A DNA stretch of 64,000 nucleotides from Granulicella sp. L46 (GCF_009765785.1 NZ_LMUT01000012.1:716800-780799); one strand, 5' to 3'. Shown: positions 1 to 9,036, counted from the stretch's first letter. The notes: generated from the sequence alone by a model not told the origin. A program made the numbers and translations.

Positions 1-25
1 GTCGCGCTCGTCGGGCGATATCCAC

Positions 26-48
26 TCATGACGATTAGACCGTCATGA
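26..48. other. Left-edge intergenic DNA with an 8-bp inverted repeat
   Basis: The first 196 bases hold no supported gene. A perfect 8-bp stem (TCATGACG / CGTCATGA) with a 7-base loop lies at 26-48, but no T-run follows, so it is not a clear intrinsic terminator. Bases 133-170 carry a copy of a 'ggtccttcgg...ctcaggatgacgg' dispersed repeat whose relatives occur near 2503-2548 and inside nrdJ. Confidence 0.5.
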
Positions 49-196
49 AGGGGGGCACCCGATTCTGCGCGGAAGCGGAGGCTTCGCGTGGTTGGAAGGT
101 GCAGGGGTTGTGGGGGGTCGGATGGGTGGCGGGTCCTTCGGCTACGCTGCGCTTCGCTCAGGATGACGGAGTTTAGGTGGGAATAGCGGCGCTACT

Positions 197-1213
197 TTAG
201 CCGAGCCATTTGGGGTTGGCGGCGGTGCTGTCGAAGTGGGGGGTGGTTTTGAAGAGCTCGAATTTGCCGGTTAGGGCGGCTTGTTGGGTGCGGTCGAGGA
301 TGGATTTTGTTTGCGCTTCGGTGAGGGGTTTGAAGGTGCGCGCCGCTTGTAGGGCCTGGCCGAGGATGGGGAGCGAGTCGCAGCCGGTGATCACTACCGA
401 GACGGGTTGGGAGAGGCCGTAGTGGAGGGCTTCGATGGGCTCGACTGTTTTGCTTTCGAGGATGAAGTGGTCGCCGAAGGTCTTCATCGCGAGGACGCCA
501 ATTCCCTGCTGTTTGGCTACGGGGATGACTTGATTCGTGAAGGAACGGAAGTGGGCGTCCATTACGTTGACGGGCATTTGGATGGTGTCGAAGTGGAAGT
601 CGTGGGCCTTGGCGACTTCGAGCATGCGGAGGTGGACGGCGGGATCTTTGTGGCCGGTGAAACCGATGTAGCGGATCTTTCCGGCTTTGCGTGCGGCGAT
701 GGCGGCGTGGATGGCGCCGTCGTCTGCGAAGATGCGGTCGGGGTCTTCCATGCGGATGACTTCGTGGAACTGGACGAGGTCGATGACGTCGGTGTGGAGG
801 CGGCCGAGGGATTGCTCGAGCTGCTTGTTGTATTCGGTGAGGGTGCGGCCGTCGAGCTTGGTCATGAGGAAGACTTTTTGGCGGTAGCCGTTGTCGAGAG
901 CATGGCCCATGCGGACTTCGGAGATGCCGTCGTTGTAGTCCCAAGAGTTGTCCATGAACGTGATGCCGTGTTCGATGGCGGTGTGGATGATCTTGATGCT
1001 GTCGTTGGCGTCAGCTTGCTTGCCGAGGTGGAAGCCGCCGAGGCCGATGGCGGAGACGGTTTCGCCGGTGGTGCCGAGTTGCCGGTAGATCATGTCGGGG
1101 GATTGTGGGCGGGAGCCGGAGGCGGAGCTCGTGATGGCCGGAGTCTGGGCGATGGAGGTGGTGGTGGCGGCCATGCCGGCGGCGGCGGTCTTGAGGAAGT
1201 CTCTGCGCTCCAT
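197..1213 (-). CDS. Aldo/keto reductase with a Tat-type leader
   Basis: A 338-residue NAD(P)H-dependent aldo/keto reductase. The N-terminus MERRDFLKTAAAG has the twin-arginine RRDFLK motif, so export of the folded, cofactor-loaded enzyme is likely. The TIM-barrel family tetrad is visible: Asp and Tyr in NSWDYNDG, Lys in MTKLDGR and His in VQFHEV. The closing GVLAMKTFG and ITGCDS segments are typical of YghZ/YajO-like members that act on aldehydes or sugars. AAGGAG sits 7 bases before the ATG. The YVTN protein gene ends upstream on the same strand, after a gap of about 95 bases. The substrate cannot be deduced; the family call is firm. Confidence 0.93.
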   Translation of the reverse strand: MERRDFLKTAAAGMAATTTSIAQTPAITSSASGSRPQSPDMIYRQLGTTGETVSAIGLGGFHLGKQADANDSIKIIHTAIEHGITFMDNSWDYNDGISEVRMGHALDNGYRQKVFLMTKLDGRTLTEYNKQLEQSLGRLHTDVIDLVQFHEVIRMEDPDRIFADDGAIHAAIAARKAGKIRYIGFTGHKDPAVHLRMLEVAKAHDFHFDTIQMPVNVMDAHFRSFTNQVIPVAKQQGIGVLAMKTFGDHFILESKTVEPIEALHYGLSQPVSVVITGCDSLPILGQALQAARTFKPLTEAQTKSILDRTQQAALTGKFELFKTTPHFDSTAANPKWLG

Positions 1214-1307
1214 GATGCATCTCCTTAAAGGTGACCGTGCATACGCGGCTTGGGATCGGCGTATGCACGGTTGAGATGCGGAATCGCGGGGGTTGGTGGC
1301 AGGCCGA

Positions 1308-2360
1308 TTATTTGCCGATGACGAGGATGCGGAAGGTGTTGGGGATCATGGGTGGGCGGACTCGCTGGCCGGGTTGGGCGGCAGGGGCGGGGCCGAAGTC
1401 GGCGGTGGCGGTGATGATGTGGCCGGTCTTGAGGTCGAGGGTTAAGGTGCGGGCGCGGGGTTGGGTTTTGAGGTTTTGTTCTACGTAGAAGTCGGTTGCG
1501 GTGGGCTCGCTGCGGTTGGTCACTCGACTCTTGATGACGGCGAGCGTGCCTTCACCCTGGGTGCTGAAGGCCTCCATGGTGTCGGGGTTGAAGGCGGCAC
1601 CGTCGGAACCTTCGCCGGTGGGGAGGACGGTTATGATTTTGCCGTCGGTGGCGTTGAGGATGACCATGTTTTTCTTGTCGCTGCAGGAGGCGAAGAGGAC
1701 GTCGTGGACGGCATCGATGGCGAGGCCGGCGCAACCGCCGCTGACGGAAGAGATGTCGTACTTGCCGGTGACGGTGAGGGTGGCGGTGTCGACTACGGCG
1801 ATGGCGTCTTTGTCTTCGAGGTCGATGAAGAGGTGGCCGTGGTTGTCGACGACGGACTGCTCGACGGCGCCGCCTACGTCGAAGGCCTTGACGATGTCGC
1901 CGGTGGCGGCGTCGAGGACGGTGACGTTGGGAGTGACGTGGGAGAGGATGTAGACGTGGTGGGTGGCGGGGTCGTTGAGGAAGCCGTCGGGGCGGCCGCC
2001 GGTGTTGATGGTCTTGATGACCTTGAGGGTTTGCGTGTCGAACATGGTGACGGGATTGCTGGTGGCGAAGCCGTGGTGGGTGGCGGGATCGACGGCTGCG
2101 CCGTGGGCGGTGCCGGTGGGGACTTCGCCGATGGGGGCGAGGGTGTCGAGGTTATAGACGTGGAGGTTGCCAGTAGGGCCGGAGCGGGCGATGTAGAGCT
2201 GGCGGCTGGTGGCGTCGGCGGTGAGGTAGTCCCAGCCACCGTCGCCGCCGATTTTGGCGATGTTGAGGATCTTGTAGGGGCCGGTGGTCTGGGCGGAGGC
2301 GAGTGTAGTGGCGAGGGCGGCGGCGGAGAGGAGCAGGGAGAGGCGGCGGGCAGAGGTCAT
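1308..2360 (-). CDS. Secreted YVTN/YncE-like beta-propeller protein
   Basis: A 350-residue protein with a cleavable signal peptide (MTSARRLSLLLSAAALATTLASAQ). The rest is a chain of about 40-residue propeller blades such as YLTADATSRQLYIA, TGDIVKAFDVGG, AVVDTATLTVTGKYD and NMVILNATDGKIITVLPTG. This is the pattern of the seven-bladed YVTN/YncE family, whose members sit in the periplasm or outside the cell and bind ligands or DNA. No catalytic residues can be pointed out. It is followed on the same strand by the exported aldo/keto reductase, and co-transcription of the two is possible. Confidence 0.88.
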   Translation of the reverse strand: MTSARRLSLLLSAAALATTLASAQTTGPYKILNIAKIGGDGGWDYLTADATSRQLYIARSGPTGNLHVYNLDTLAPIGEVPTGTAHGAAVDPATHHGFATSNPVTMFDTQTLKVIKTINTGGRPDGFLNDPATHHVYILSHVTPNVTVLDAATGDIVKAFDVGGAVEQSVVDNHGHLFIDLEDKDAIAVVDTATLTVTGKYDISSVSGGCAGLAIDAVHDVLFASCSDKKNMVILNATDGKIITVLPTGEGSDGAAFNPDTMEAFSTQGEGTLAVIKSRVTNRSEPTATDFYVEQNLKTQPRARTLTLDLKTGHIITATADFGPAPAAQPGQRVRPPMIPNTFRILVIGK

Positions 2361-2468
2361 GATGCGATTGAGTATACGTGTGCTGTCTGAAGGGATTCTA
2401 AGCGGCAGTCGCAGCCCATCTTAGGCGTATAGTACGCGCCGAAGATGGGCATCCGCGCTTTCAGCTTC

Positions 2469-2548
2469 CAGCTAAAGCTGACAGCAAAAGCAAAGGCCAA
2501 TACAGGGGTCTCTCCGCTACGGCCTGGGGCCTTCGGTCGAGATGACGG
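2469..2548. repeat. Dispersed repeats: CAGC-TAAA-GCTG hairpin and a 46-base element
   Basis: Bases 2469-2480 form CAGC-TAAA-GCTG, a short member of the TAAA/TGAA-loop hairpin family seen elsewhere in the window. Bases 2503-2548 begin caggggtctctcc and end cttcggtcgagatgacgg. The same element, 42 bases long, is found at 32215-32256 inside the nrdJ coding region. The rest of the gap between 2361 and 2567 shows nothing else. Confidence 0.7.
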
Positions 2549-2567
2549 GATCTTGCGAAGGACGGAG

Positions 2568-2885
2568 CTACTCCGTCTGCAGCTGGCCGGGGTGGGTACG
2601 GGCGCGATTGAGGCGGCCCCAGAGCAGGCGGCGGATTAGGTTGGCGGGGGTTCGGCTGCGGCGCTCGATCTGGCGAGGCTTGATGTCGATGTCGAAGGCG
2701 CTGATGAGGCCGGTGATGCGCTCGTCGGTAAAGCCGCGATGGCGAAGGATCTCGATCTCACCTGAGAGGAGGGAGGCGACTTCGGCACTGGTGTAGCGCT
2801 CGGGATCGGCGCCGGCGGCTTCGCGGAGCTCGCGGGCAGCGAGGGCGATCTGGTCGATGGTGTACGTTTTGTTGTTGGCAGACAT
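2568..2885 (-). CDS. Small conserved-looking protein, paralog of the one at 3419
   Basis: A 105-residue acidic/basic helical protein with no signal peptide or membrane segment. I do not recognise the family. The core EIEILRHRGFTDERITGLIS followed by AFDID, and the later RRLLWGR, match a second small protein about 0.5 kb away (EIRILRERGLTDECIHGLFS, GFNID, RLIWGK). The two are therefore paralogs, which supports both as real genes. GGAG lies close upstream of the ATG. The region SAEVASLLSGEIEILRHRGF could be a helix-turn-helix-like or dimerisation unit, but this is a guess from composition only. Confidence 0.68.
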   Translation of the reverse strand: MSANNKTYTIDQIALAARELREAAGADPERYTSAEVASLLSGEIEILRHRGFTDERITGLISAFDIDIKPRQIERRSRTPANLIRRLLWGRLNRARTHPGQLQTE

Positions 2886-3169
2886 GGTGATCTCCTCCGG
2901 GTTTGTGAGCCACGGATGGTGACGGGGGAGAAGGAATCAGGCGCCGGCAACATCCGTGGAGGACTTATCGGCGGGATGAGGCGATTCCATTCGTTGTGCC
3001 GTGTTGGGACAGCCGGGGAGGGACGGGAGGCCTGCGAATCCGATTCAGGAATCAGCTTCGGAACGCGAGGAGAGTGTTTGTCCTCGCCACGGGAGAGCCG
3101 ACCTGATACAAGGAGTGATACGATTCCGGGGCCAGAGTTCCACCGCGCACGCAGAGGAGGAGAGCGGCA

Positions 3170-3394
3170 ATGATAGAGGATCGAAGCTCGAAGGAGCCCG
3201 TGAGTCTGAACCGGCTGAATGGGCCGCGGAAGCCGGCTAAGCCGAGTGGGCCGAACTCACGCTGGCCGCAATATGTGCAGTTCCTGGTGGTGGTCGGTAT
3301 CACCGTGCTGTTTCTGGTGCTCGCGATAAGCATGCAGCAGCATCATTTTCTAAATGGCGAGTTCTATGACAGAAGCCATCCGGCGGATCGCTAA
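3170..3394 (+). CDS. Small single-pass membrane protein
   Basis: A 74-residue protein with a basic, proline-rich cytoplasmic N-terminus, one hydrophobic segment (VQFLVVVGITVLFLVLAIS, about residues 36-54) and a short polar tail HHFLNGEFYDRSHPADR. A strong GAGGAG ribosome site precedes the ATG by about 8 bases. It looks like the N-terminal anchor of an FtsH-type protease but carries no enzyme domain. Its function is unknown. It lies between the two paralogous small genes, on the opposite strand. Confidence 0.62.
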   Translation: MIEDRSSKEPVSLNRLNGPRKPAKPSGPNSRWPQYVQFLVVVGITVLFLVLAISMQQHHFLNGEFYDRSHPADR

Positions 3395-3418
3395 GCGCGT
3401 TGTTCCGGCGCGGTGAGG

Positions 3419-3706
3419 TTAGTCGAGGTGGATTGGGGTGGGAAGCGCTTTGCCCCAGATGAGACGAATCAACTGATCGTTGATGGGAAGCGCCCAGTGC
3501 TGACCGGAGGCTTCGGGGCGGGCATCGATATTGAAGCCGCTGAAGAGGCCGTGGATGCACTCGTCGGTGAGGCCGCGTTCGCGCAGGATACGAATCTCTT
3601 CTATAAGGAGGGAGTCTGGCTGGGCGGTGGACTGCGTGGCCGACTTCTTGAGTTCGGGGCCGCGGACGAGGTTCGGATCTGCGGGCTGGGGGTGAGGATT
3701 CGTCAT
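3419..3706 (-). CDS. Small protein, paralog of the one at 2568
   Basis: A 95-residue protein if started at the ATG at 3706 (MTNPHPQPADPN), which has GGAGG about 14 bases upstream; an in-frame start at 3799 would add 31 residues. The conserved middle (EIRILRERGLTDECIHGLFS then GFNIDARPE) and the RLIWGK near the C-terminus mirror the gene at 2568. No signal peptide or membrane segment is present, and I do not recognise the family. Start choice is uncertain. Confidence 0.6.
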   Translation of the reverse strand: MTNPHPQPADPNLVRGPELKKSATQSTAQPDSLLIEEIRILRERGLTDECIHGLFSGFNIDARPEASGQHWALPINDQLIRLIWGKALPTPIHLD

Positions 3707-3959
3707 CTGGACTTCGCATTCCTCCTGCGGCGCCACTTCCTGCCCAGCGATCGTGCGTTGGGAGTACAGGACCTTTATCGGCGCCACGACAACACCCATG
3801 AGTCGAACTCTGTGATGGGTAGAGCCTGATAGTAGTCAACGCAGGAGGAATCACGCGTGGTTCGGGGTGATTAATTTGGTGAGTCACCTAGAGAGTCAAT
3901 AGTGGACTGAATACTTTAAGTGTTCTCTTATGTGTGGTTAACGACCGACGCGATGCTGG

Positions 3960-4015
3960 TTCTTAGTTCTTAGTTCTTAGTTCTCAGTTCTCAGTTCTCA
4001 GTTCTTCGTTCTTCG
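3960..4015. repeat. Heptanucleotide tandem repeat, eight units
   Basis: Eight contiguous 7-base units: three TTCTTAG, three TTCTCAG and two TTCTTCG. The tract sits in the 319-base gap between the small gene at 3419 and the FAH gene, just past the stop of the latter. The unit TTCTCAG also makes up the inverted repeat at 55630-55705. Nothing else is seen in this gap. Confidence 0.9.
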
Positions 4016-4025
4016 TTGCCAGGTT

Positions 4026-4877
4026 TCAGGGGGCTGACTGGATGGTGTTGGTGAGGGTGCCGATGCCTTCGATGGTGACGGTGACGGTGTCGCCGGAGCG
4101 CATGAAGAGGGGCGGTTCGCGGGTGAAGCCTACGCCGCCGGGAGTGCCGGTGGCGATGACGTCGCCGGGAGAGAGCGCGGTGAAGGCGGTGATGTAGGCG
4201 ATGACTTTTGCGATGGAGAAGATCATGTCGCCGAGATGGGCGGACTGGACTTGCTGGCCGTTGAGGTGGGTCTGGATGGATTTTTCGGGGAGTGGGCCGG
4301 CTTCTTCTTTGGTCACGAGGGTGGGGCCGAAACCGGCGGTGGCGGGAAAGTTTTTGCCGGGGGTGAATTGGTTGGTGTGGCGCTGCCAGTCGCGGATGGA
4401 GCCGTCGTTGAAAAGGGAGTAGCCGGCTACGATGTCGAGGGATTTCTCTTCGGGGACGTGGAAGCCTTGCTTGCCTATGATGACGGCTAGCTCGCCTTCG
4501 TAGTCGAAGGCGGAGGAGACGGCGGGGAGGAGCATGGGGGCGTTGTGGGCGGTGAGGGTGTCGGCGAAACGGGTGAAGAGGGTGGGGTAGTCGGCTGGGC
4601 GGCGGCCGGTTTCGGCGAGGTGATCTTGATAGTTGAGGCCGACGCAGAGAATCTTCGCGGGGTTGGGGATGATGGGGAGGTATGTGAACTGGCCGGTGGC
4701 GTAGTCGGTGGTGAGGGGCTCGGGGAGAGAGGCGATGCGGCCGAGGGATTGGGCGGTGAGGAAGGAGCGGAGGTCGGGGAAGGCGGCGCCGATGTGGCGG
4801 CCGAGATCGAAGACGCCGTCAGGACGAGCGATACCGTAGGTGGCGCGGCCTTCTGCTTTGAAGCTTACAAATGCCAT
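4026..4877 (-). CDS. Fumarylacetoacetate hydrolase (FAH) family protein
   Basis: A 283-residue enzyme if started at the ATG at 4877 (MAFVSFKAEGRATYG), preceded by AGGGAA; a longer reading from 4982 has a poor N-terminus. The FAH fold signatures are clear: ILCVGLNYQDHLAETG, the metal-binding FDYEGELAVIIGK, GYSLFNDGSIRDWQ, TKEEAGPLP and ATGTPGGVGFTREP. Members cleave or isomerise beta-diketo acids, for example acylpyruvases, 2-keto-3-deoxy sugar-acid dehydratases and homoprotocatechuate isomerases. The exact substrate is not readable from sequence, and no sugar-acid or aromatic pathway genes lie beside it. Confidence 0.93.
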   Translation of the reverse strand: MAFVSFKAEGRATYGIARPDGVFDLGRHIGAAFPDLRSFLTAQSLGRIASLPEPLTTDYATGQFTYLPIIPNPAKILCVGLNYQDHLAETGRRPADYPTLFTRFADTLTAHNAPMLLPAVSSAFDYEGELAVIIGKQGFHVPEEKSLDIVAGYSLFNDGSIRDWQRHTNQFTPGKNFPATAGFGPTLVTKEEAGPLPEKSIQTHLNGQQVQSAHLGDMIFSIAKVIAYITAFTALSPGDVIATGTPGGVGFTREPPLFMRSGDTVTVTIEGIGTLTNTIQSAP

Positions 4878-5042
4878 TTGCGATTCCCTGCTCTCTTGGC
4901 CCGAGGTCGGGCTGTTGTTTGATGGTAGAACAGTCGCGGAGGACGAGCGGTACGGTAGCGCGATGGGCTTGGATCGCGTCACTCGAACATGCCGAAGGAA
5001 TTACCCCAGCGGCTAAAACCGTGACGCAAAGTCAGTATTTAT

Positions 5043-5062
5043 GGCACGGCTGAAGCCGTGCC
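5043..5062. repeat. REP-like hairpin GGCACGGC-TGAA-GCCGTGCC
   Basis: A perfect 8-bp stem with a TGAA loop, in the 303-base gap between the FAH gene and the GH3 gene. A degenerate ccagcggctaaaaccg copy lies just before it, around 5007-5022. It belongs to the window-wide hairpin family with TAAA/TGAA loops. It could act as a weak terminator for the GH3 gene, which ends at 5181. Confidence 0.75.
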
Positions 5063-5180
5063 CTTCGGCAGAGTGCACCTTCAATTGGGTGTACCCGCGG
5101 CTAAGCCGGCAAACAGCAGATTCTCAGAGGGAAGACAGAAAGAAAAACAAGAACTCGGGCAAAGACGTGCCCGAAGATTC

Positions 5181-7505
5181 TTAGGGCACGAGGTCGAAGG
5201 TGGTGTGGGTGGTGGCGGTTTCGTCGGTGCCTGCCCAGAGGTCGAAGGTGCCGGGTTCCATGGACCAGTGGTGGGTTTGAGGGCTCCAGAAGCCTAGATC
5301 TTTCGTGTTGAGCGCGATCGTCACGGTGCGAGTCTCGTTGGGCTTGAGTGAGACGCGGACGAAGCCTTTGAGTTCGCGGACGGGGCGAGAGGCGCTGCCG
5401 GCGCGCTGGTGGGTGTAGAGCTCGACGACTTCATCGCCCGCGCGGTTGCTCGTGTTTTGCACGTCGACGGAGACTTGGAGCGTGGAGCCGGCGTGAACGG
5501 TGGGGGCGGCGATGCGGAGGTTGGTGGTCGTGAACGTGGAGTAGCTTAGTCCGTAGCCGAAGGGGTAGAGTGGCGCGCTGGAGCCGTCCCAATAGCGGGT
5601 GTTGGGGGCTTCGGGGATCTGGGTTAGGTTGCGCCCGTAGTTGATCGGGATCTGGCCGATGGTGAGCGGCCAGGCTACGGGAAGCTTGCCGCCGGGATTG
5701 GCGTCGCCGGAGAGGAGGTCGGCGATGGCGTTGCCACCTTCGGTGCCGGGATACCACGCTTCGAGGATGACGGGAACATTTTTGGAGGCCCAGGTGATGT
5801 TGAGGGGGCGTGCGTTGAGCAGGACGAGGACAATGGGTTTGCCGGTGGCTACTGCGGCTTCGAGTAGCTGCTCTTGCTTGCCTGGGAGGTCGAGGCTGGA
5901 GCGTGAGGCGCGTTCACCGCTCATGCTCTGGAGTTCGCCGAGGACGAGGATGGCTACGTCGGACTGGTTGATGAGGTCGAGGGCGTGATGGAACTCGGTG
6001 TCGCGCTCGGCGTCGGTGGTCATCGTGGGCTTGGGGCTTGAGAATTGTTCGTCGAAGATGGAGGGCTGCTCGCGTTCGATTTCTACACCCTTGGTGTAGA
6101 GGATTTTCGCGGTTGCGTCGTAGCGCTTGTGCAGGCCTTCGAGTACGGTGACGGAGTCGGAGGGATGGCCGGCGAGGCACCAGGAGCCCATGATGTCGGG
6201 CTTGGAGTCTGCGAGCGGGCCGATGAGGGCGATGGTTTTGTACTTGCTACTAAGGGGAAGGAGGTTGTCCTGATCGCGGAGGAGGACGGCGGTTTGCGTG
6301 GCGATCTTGCGTGCGGTGGCGCGCTGCTCGGGGGTGACCATCAGCGAGGCGGTTTTGGATGGGTCGCTGTAGGGATTCTTGAAGAGGCCGAGCTTGTATT
6401 TGGCGATGAGGATGTTGCGAACAGCGTTGTTGATGGCGGCTTCGGTGACGAGGCCCTGGTGGAGAGCTGCGGGAAGCTTGTCCTGGAAGTTGGTGGTGGA
6501 CATTTCCATGTCGACGCCGGCGTTGAGGGCGCGAACGGCCGCGTCAGTGTCATCTTTCGAGAAGCCGTGGGTGGTGAGGCTTTTGACGGCTGCCCAGTCG
6601 CTGACGACCATGCCGTGGAAGTTCCAATCGTCGCGGAGGACGTCGTGGAGCAGGAAGCGGTTGCCGGTGGCGGGCACGCCGTTGAGATCCATATACGCGC
6701 TCATGATGGAGCCGGCGCCGGCTTCGAGGGCGGCGTGGAAGGGCGGGAGGTAGACGTTCCAAAGCTGCTCATCGGAGATGTTGGACTCTTCGTAGTCCCG
6801 GCCACCGGAGGCAGCGCCGTAGCCTGCGAAGTGCTTGACGCACGCCATGATGTGATCAGGCTCGCCGAGGGTTGCGCCTTGAAAGCCTTTGACCTGGGCT
6901 TCGGCCATGCGGGAGCCAAGGAAGGGATCTTCGCCGGCGCCTTCCATGATGCGGCCCCAGCGCGGGTCGCGGGCGATGTCGACCATGGGAGCGAAGGCCC
7001 ATTGGATGCCGGTGGCGCGGGCCTCGCGAGCCGCCATGGATTGAGCTTGTTCGGCTGCAGAAGGATCCCAACTGGCGGCGAGGGCGATGGGGACTGGGTA
7101 GATAGTGCGAAAGCCGTGGATGACGTCGTATCCGAAGAGGAGGGGAATGTGGAGGCGACTCTGTTCGACGGCTACGTGCTGGAGACGATTGATCTCGGCT
7201 GCATCGGTGATGAAGAGGAAGGAGCCAACGGATCCGGTGCGCGCGAGCTCATCGGCGGGGCGAGGGGGCGGGCTGTTGAGCGGGACCTGCGTCATCTGGC
7301 CGAGCTTTTCGGCGAGAGTCATCTTGGCGATGAGCTTGTCGGCGAATGCGCGAGCTTCTGCATCGGAGGGAGGGATTGGGAGGGGTTGGGTGACCTGATG
7401 CGCTGATACGGCGTTCCGTGGAACTGAGATATACGTAGCAGCCCCGATTGAGACGATTGCAACGGCGGAGAACATTAACAGGGATGGGATAGCGCGTGCT
7501 CGCAT
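5181..7505 (-). CDS. bglX: GH3 beta-glucosidase, exported (BglX-like)
   Basis: A 774-residue glycoside hydrolase family 3 enzyme. The start at 7505 gives MRARAIPSLLMFSAVAIVSIG, an N-terminal signal or anchor segment, and has GGAG 7 bases upstream. Visible GH3 features include the KHFAGYG substrate loop, the GAGEDPFLGS segment and the catalytic nucleophile Asp in VVSDWAAV (about D303). A second alpha/beta domain follows (AVLLRDQDNLLPLS, GERASRSSLDLPG, YPGTEGG), then a C-terminal fibronectin III-like domain (VDVQNTSNRAGDEVVELY). It probably releases glucose from beta-gluco-oligosaccharides in the periplasm. A LacI-type operator at 7609-7620 lies about 105 bases upstream, shared with the divergent regulator. 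Confidence 0.96.
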   Translation of the reverse strand: MRARAIPSLLMFSAVAIVSIGAATYISVPRNAVSAHQVTQPLPIPPSDAEARAFADKLIAKMTLAEKLGQMTQVPLNSPPPRPADELARTGSVGSFLFITDAAEINRLQHVAVEQSRLHIPLLFGYDVIHGFRTIYPVPIALAASWDPSAAEQAQSMAAREARATGIQWAFAPMVDIARDPRWGRIMEGAGEDPFLGSRMAEAQVKGFQGATLGEPDHIMACVKHFAGYGAASGGRDYEESNISDEQLWNVYLPPFHAALEAGAGSIMSAYMDLNGVPATGNRFLLHDVLRDDWNFHGMVVSDWAAVKSLTTHGFSKDDTDAAVRALNAGVDMEMSTTNFQDKLPAALHQGLVTEAAINNAVRNILIAKYKLGLFKNPYSDPSKTASLMVTPEQRATARKIATQTAVLLRDQDNLLPLSSKYKTIALIGPLADSKPDIMGSWCLAGHPSDSVTVLEGLHKRYDATAKILYTKGVEIEREQPSIFDEQFSSPKPTMTTDAERDTEFHHALDLINQSDVAILVLGELQSMSGERASRSSLDLPGKQEQLLEAAVATGKPIVLVLLNARPLNITWASKNVPVILEAWYPGTEGGNAIADLLSGDANPGGKLPVAWPLTIGQIPINYGRNLTQIPEAPNTRYWDGSSAPLYPFGYGLSYSTFTTTNLRIAAPTVHAGSTLQVSVDVQNTSNRAGDEVVELYTHQRAGSASRPVRELKGFVRVSLKPNETRTVTIALNTKDLGFWSPQTHHWSMEPGTFDLWAGTDETATTHTTFDLVP

Positions 7506-7608
7506 TACAGATCTCCAACCATCAGAAATTCCATCCGCCGGATCAAACCAAGAGACCGTTGCACAGAGAGAGTGCAACGTATCGACCAATAGAGTACCGA
7601 CATCATAG

Positions 7609-7620
7609 ACAAACGTTTGT
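7609..7620. promoter_or_regulatory. LacI-type operator in the bglX/lacI divergent region
   Basis: The perfect 12-bp palindrome ACAAACGTTTGT with the CG centre usual for LacI-family sites. The same core occurs at 15669-15680 (receptor promoter), and a variant at 19411-19424 (GH5 promoter). Its place between bglX and the regulator gene suggests control of bglX and autoregulation. Confidence 0.8.
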
Positions 7621-7758
7621 TCTTGTGTCTACAGTGAAGGGCCAAGGGTTTGCGATAAGCGTCAAGGATAGTACGGGCGGGTGCGGTTAGCGTATTCATC
7701 CGGGTACTGAGGGCGGAAGAATGGCGTGTTTCTGTTGCTATTCTGATGGGAGTGCAAT

Positions 7759-8844
7759 TTGACGCCTATGCGAGATGGTCAAGCGAACGATCCGAGAGCC
7801 AAAGCAAAGAGCAGTCACCTGCACAGGGTGAGCCTGAAGGATCTGGCGGCGCACCTGAATTTAAGTCCGTCGACTATATCGTTTGTGCTGAACGACACGC
7901 CCGGGCGCTCGATTCCTGAGGCGACTCGCGAGCGGATTCGAGCAGCGGCGATCGAGTTCAACTACAAGCCGAATATGATTGCGCGATCGCTGCTGGGAAA
8001 GCCGATGCGCAGTATTGGCATCCTGCTCCCGGTGCTGGGTGAGGGATATCACTCGCAGGTGTTGTCGGGGATCGGCGACTTGTTGATGGAGGAAGGATAT
8101 TTTTATTTCACCGTTCATCATCGGCATCTGGAAAGCTTGATCACTGAGTATCCGGCGCTGCTGCAGGCGCGGGGAGTGGATGGGATTCTGGCGATTGATA
8201 CGAAGCTCACCAATCCCCTGCCCTTGCCGGCGGTGTTGATCGCGGGGCATTCGACGTTGCCGGATGTGACGAATGTGGTGCTGGATCATGCGCACGCTGC
8301 GCGGCTGGCGCTGCGGCATTTATACGACCTGGGGCATCGGAAGATTGTGTTCATGAAGGGCCAGACGGTCAGTACCGATACGGAGCTTCGCTGGTCGGCG
8401 ACGATGAAGGTGGCGCGGGAGTTGGGGCTGGCGATCGATGAACACCTGACGATTCAACTGGCGATGGACTCGACGTCTCCGGAGATTAGCTATCCGGGGA
8501 TTCATGATCTGCTGGAGAGTAAGCAGAAGTTCACGGCGATTCTTTGCTTCAACGATATTTCGGCGATGGGGAGTATTCGCGCGCTGCACGACTATGGGTA
8601 TCACGTGCCGGATGATGTTTCGATTGTGGGGTTCGATGATATTCAGTCCGCTTCGTATCACGTGCCTAGCCTGACGACGATTCGGCAGCCGCTGAAGCTG
8701 ATGGGCAGCACGGCGGCGGCGGCGTTGCTGCGACGGCTGGCACATGAAACGCTGCCGGCGACGATTGAGGTGGAACCGGAGCTGGTGGTGAGGGAGTCGA
8801 GTGGAGCGCCGCGGGGTGGGGAAAAGAGCGCGAAGAAGGACTAA
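7759..8844 (+). CDS. LacI-family transcriptional regulator
   Basis: A 361-residue regulator. The N-terminal helix-turn-helix is VSLKDLAAHLNLSPSTISFV followed by a hinge-type region (YKPNMIARSLLGKPMRSIGIL). The periplasmic-binding-protein-like effector domain runs to the end (RHLYDLGHRKIVFMKG, FNDISAMGSIRAL, VSIVGFDDIQSA, LTTIRQPLKLMG). The start is either TTG at 7759, with GGGAG 6 bases upstream, or ATG at 7768. It is divergent from the GH3 gene and shares its intergenic operator. It is the natural candidate for binding the three operator copies in this locus, probably with a sugar as inducer. Confidence 0.96.
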   Translation: MTPMRDGQANDPRAKAKSSHLHRVSLKDLAAHLNLSPSTISFVLNDTPGRSIPEATRERIRAAAIEFNYKPNMIARSLLGKPMRSIGILLPVLGEGYHSQVLSGIGDLLMEEGYFYFTVHHRHLESLITEYPALLQARGVDGILAIDTKLTNPLPLPAVLIAGHSTLPDVTNVVLDHAHAARLALRHLYDLGHRKIVFMKGQTVSTDTELRWSATMKVARELGLAIDEHLTIQLAMDSTSPEISYPGIHDLLESKQKFTAILCFNDISAMGSIRALHDYGYHVPDDVSIVGFDDIQSASYHVPSLTTIRQPLKLMGSTAAAALLRRLAHETLPATIEVEPELVVRESSGAPRGGEKSAKKD

Positions 8845-8899
8845 GCGAAGTCTGACATTATCTTTGCGTTCGGAATGGGAGGGCCTGGGATAAGAAGGC

Positions 8900-8967
8900 A
8901 TACCCCAAGGGCTAAAGCCCGGATCTTTGCACGGGCTATGAGACCCGAGCCTGAAGGCTCGGGGTAT
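8900..8967. repeat. Composite nested hairpin element (BIME-like)
   Basis: Outer arms ATACCCC (8900-8906) and GGGGTAT (8961-8967) enclose two inner hairpins: GGGC-TAAA-GCCC (8909-8920) and GAGCC-TGAA-GGCTC (within 8947-8960). It lies between the convergent ends of the lacI gene and the CRTAC1 gene and may stop transcription from either side. Confidence 0.8.
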
Positions 8968-9036
8968 CCAGAAGGAAAGAAATATCTAGAAGCAAGAAGT
9001 GCCTGGAAGCAAAAAGTTGGATTGGTTTGACACTGC

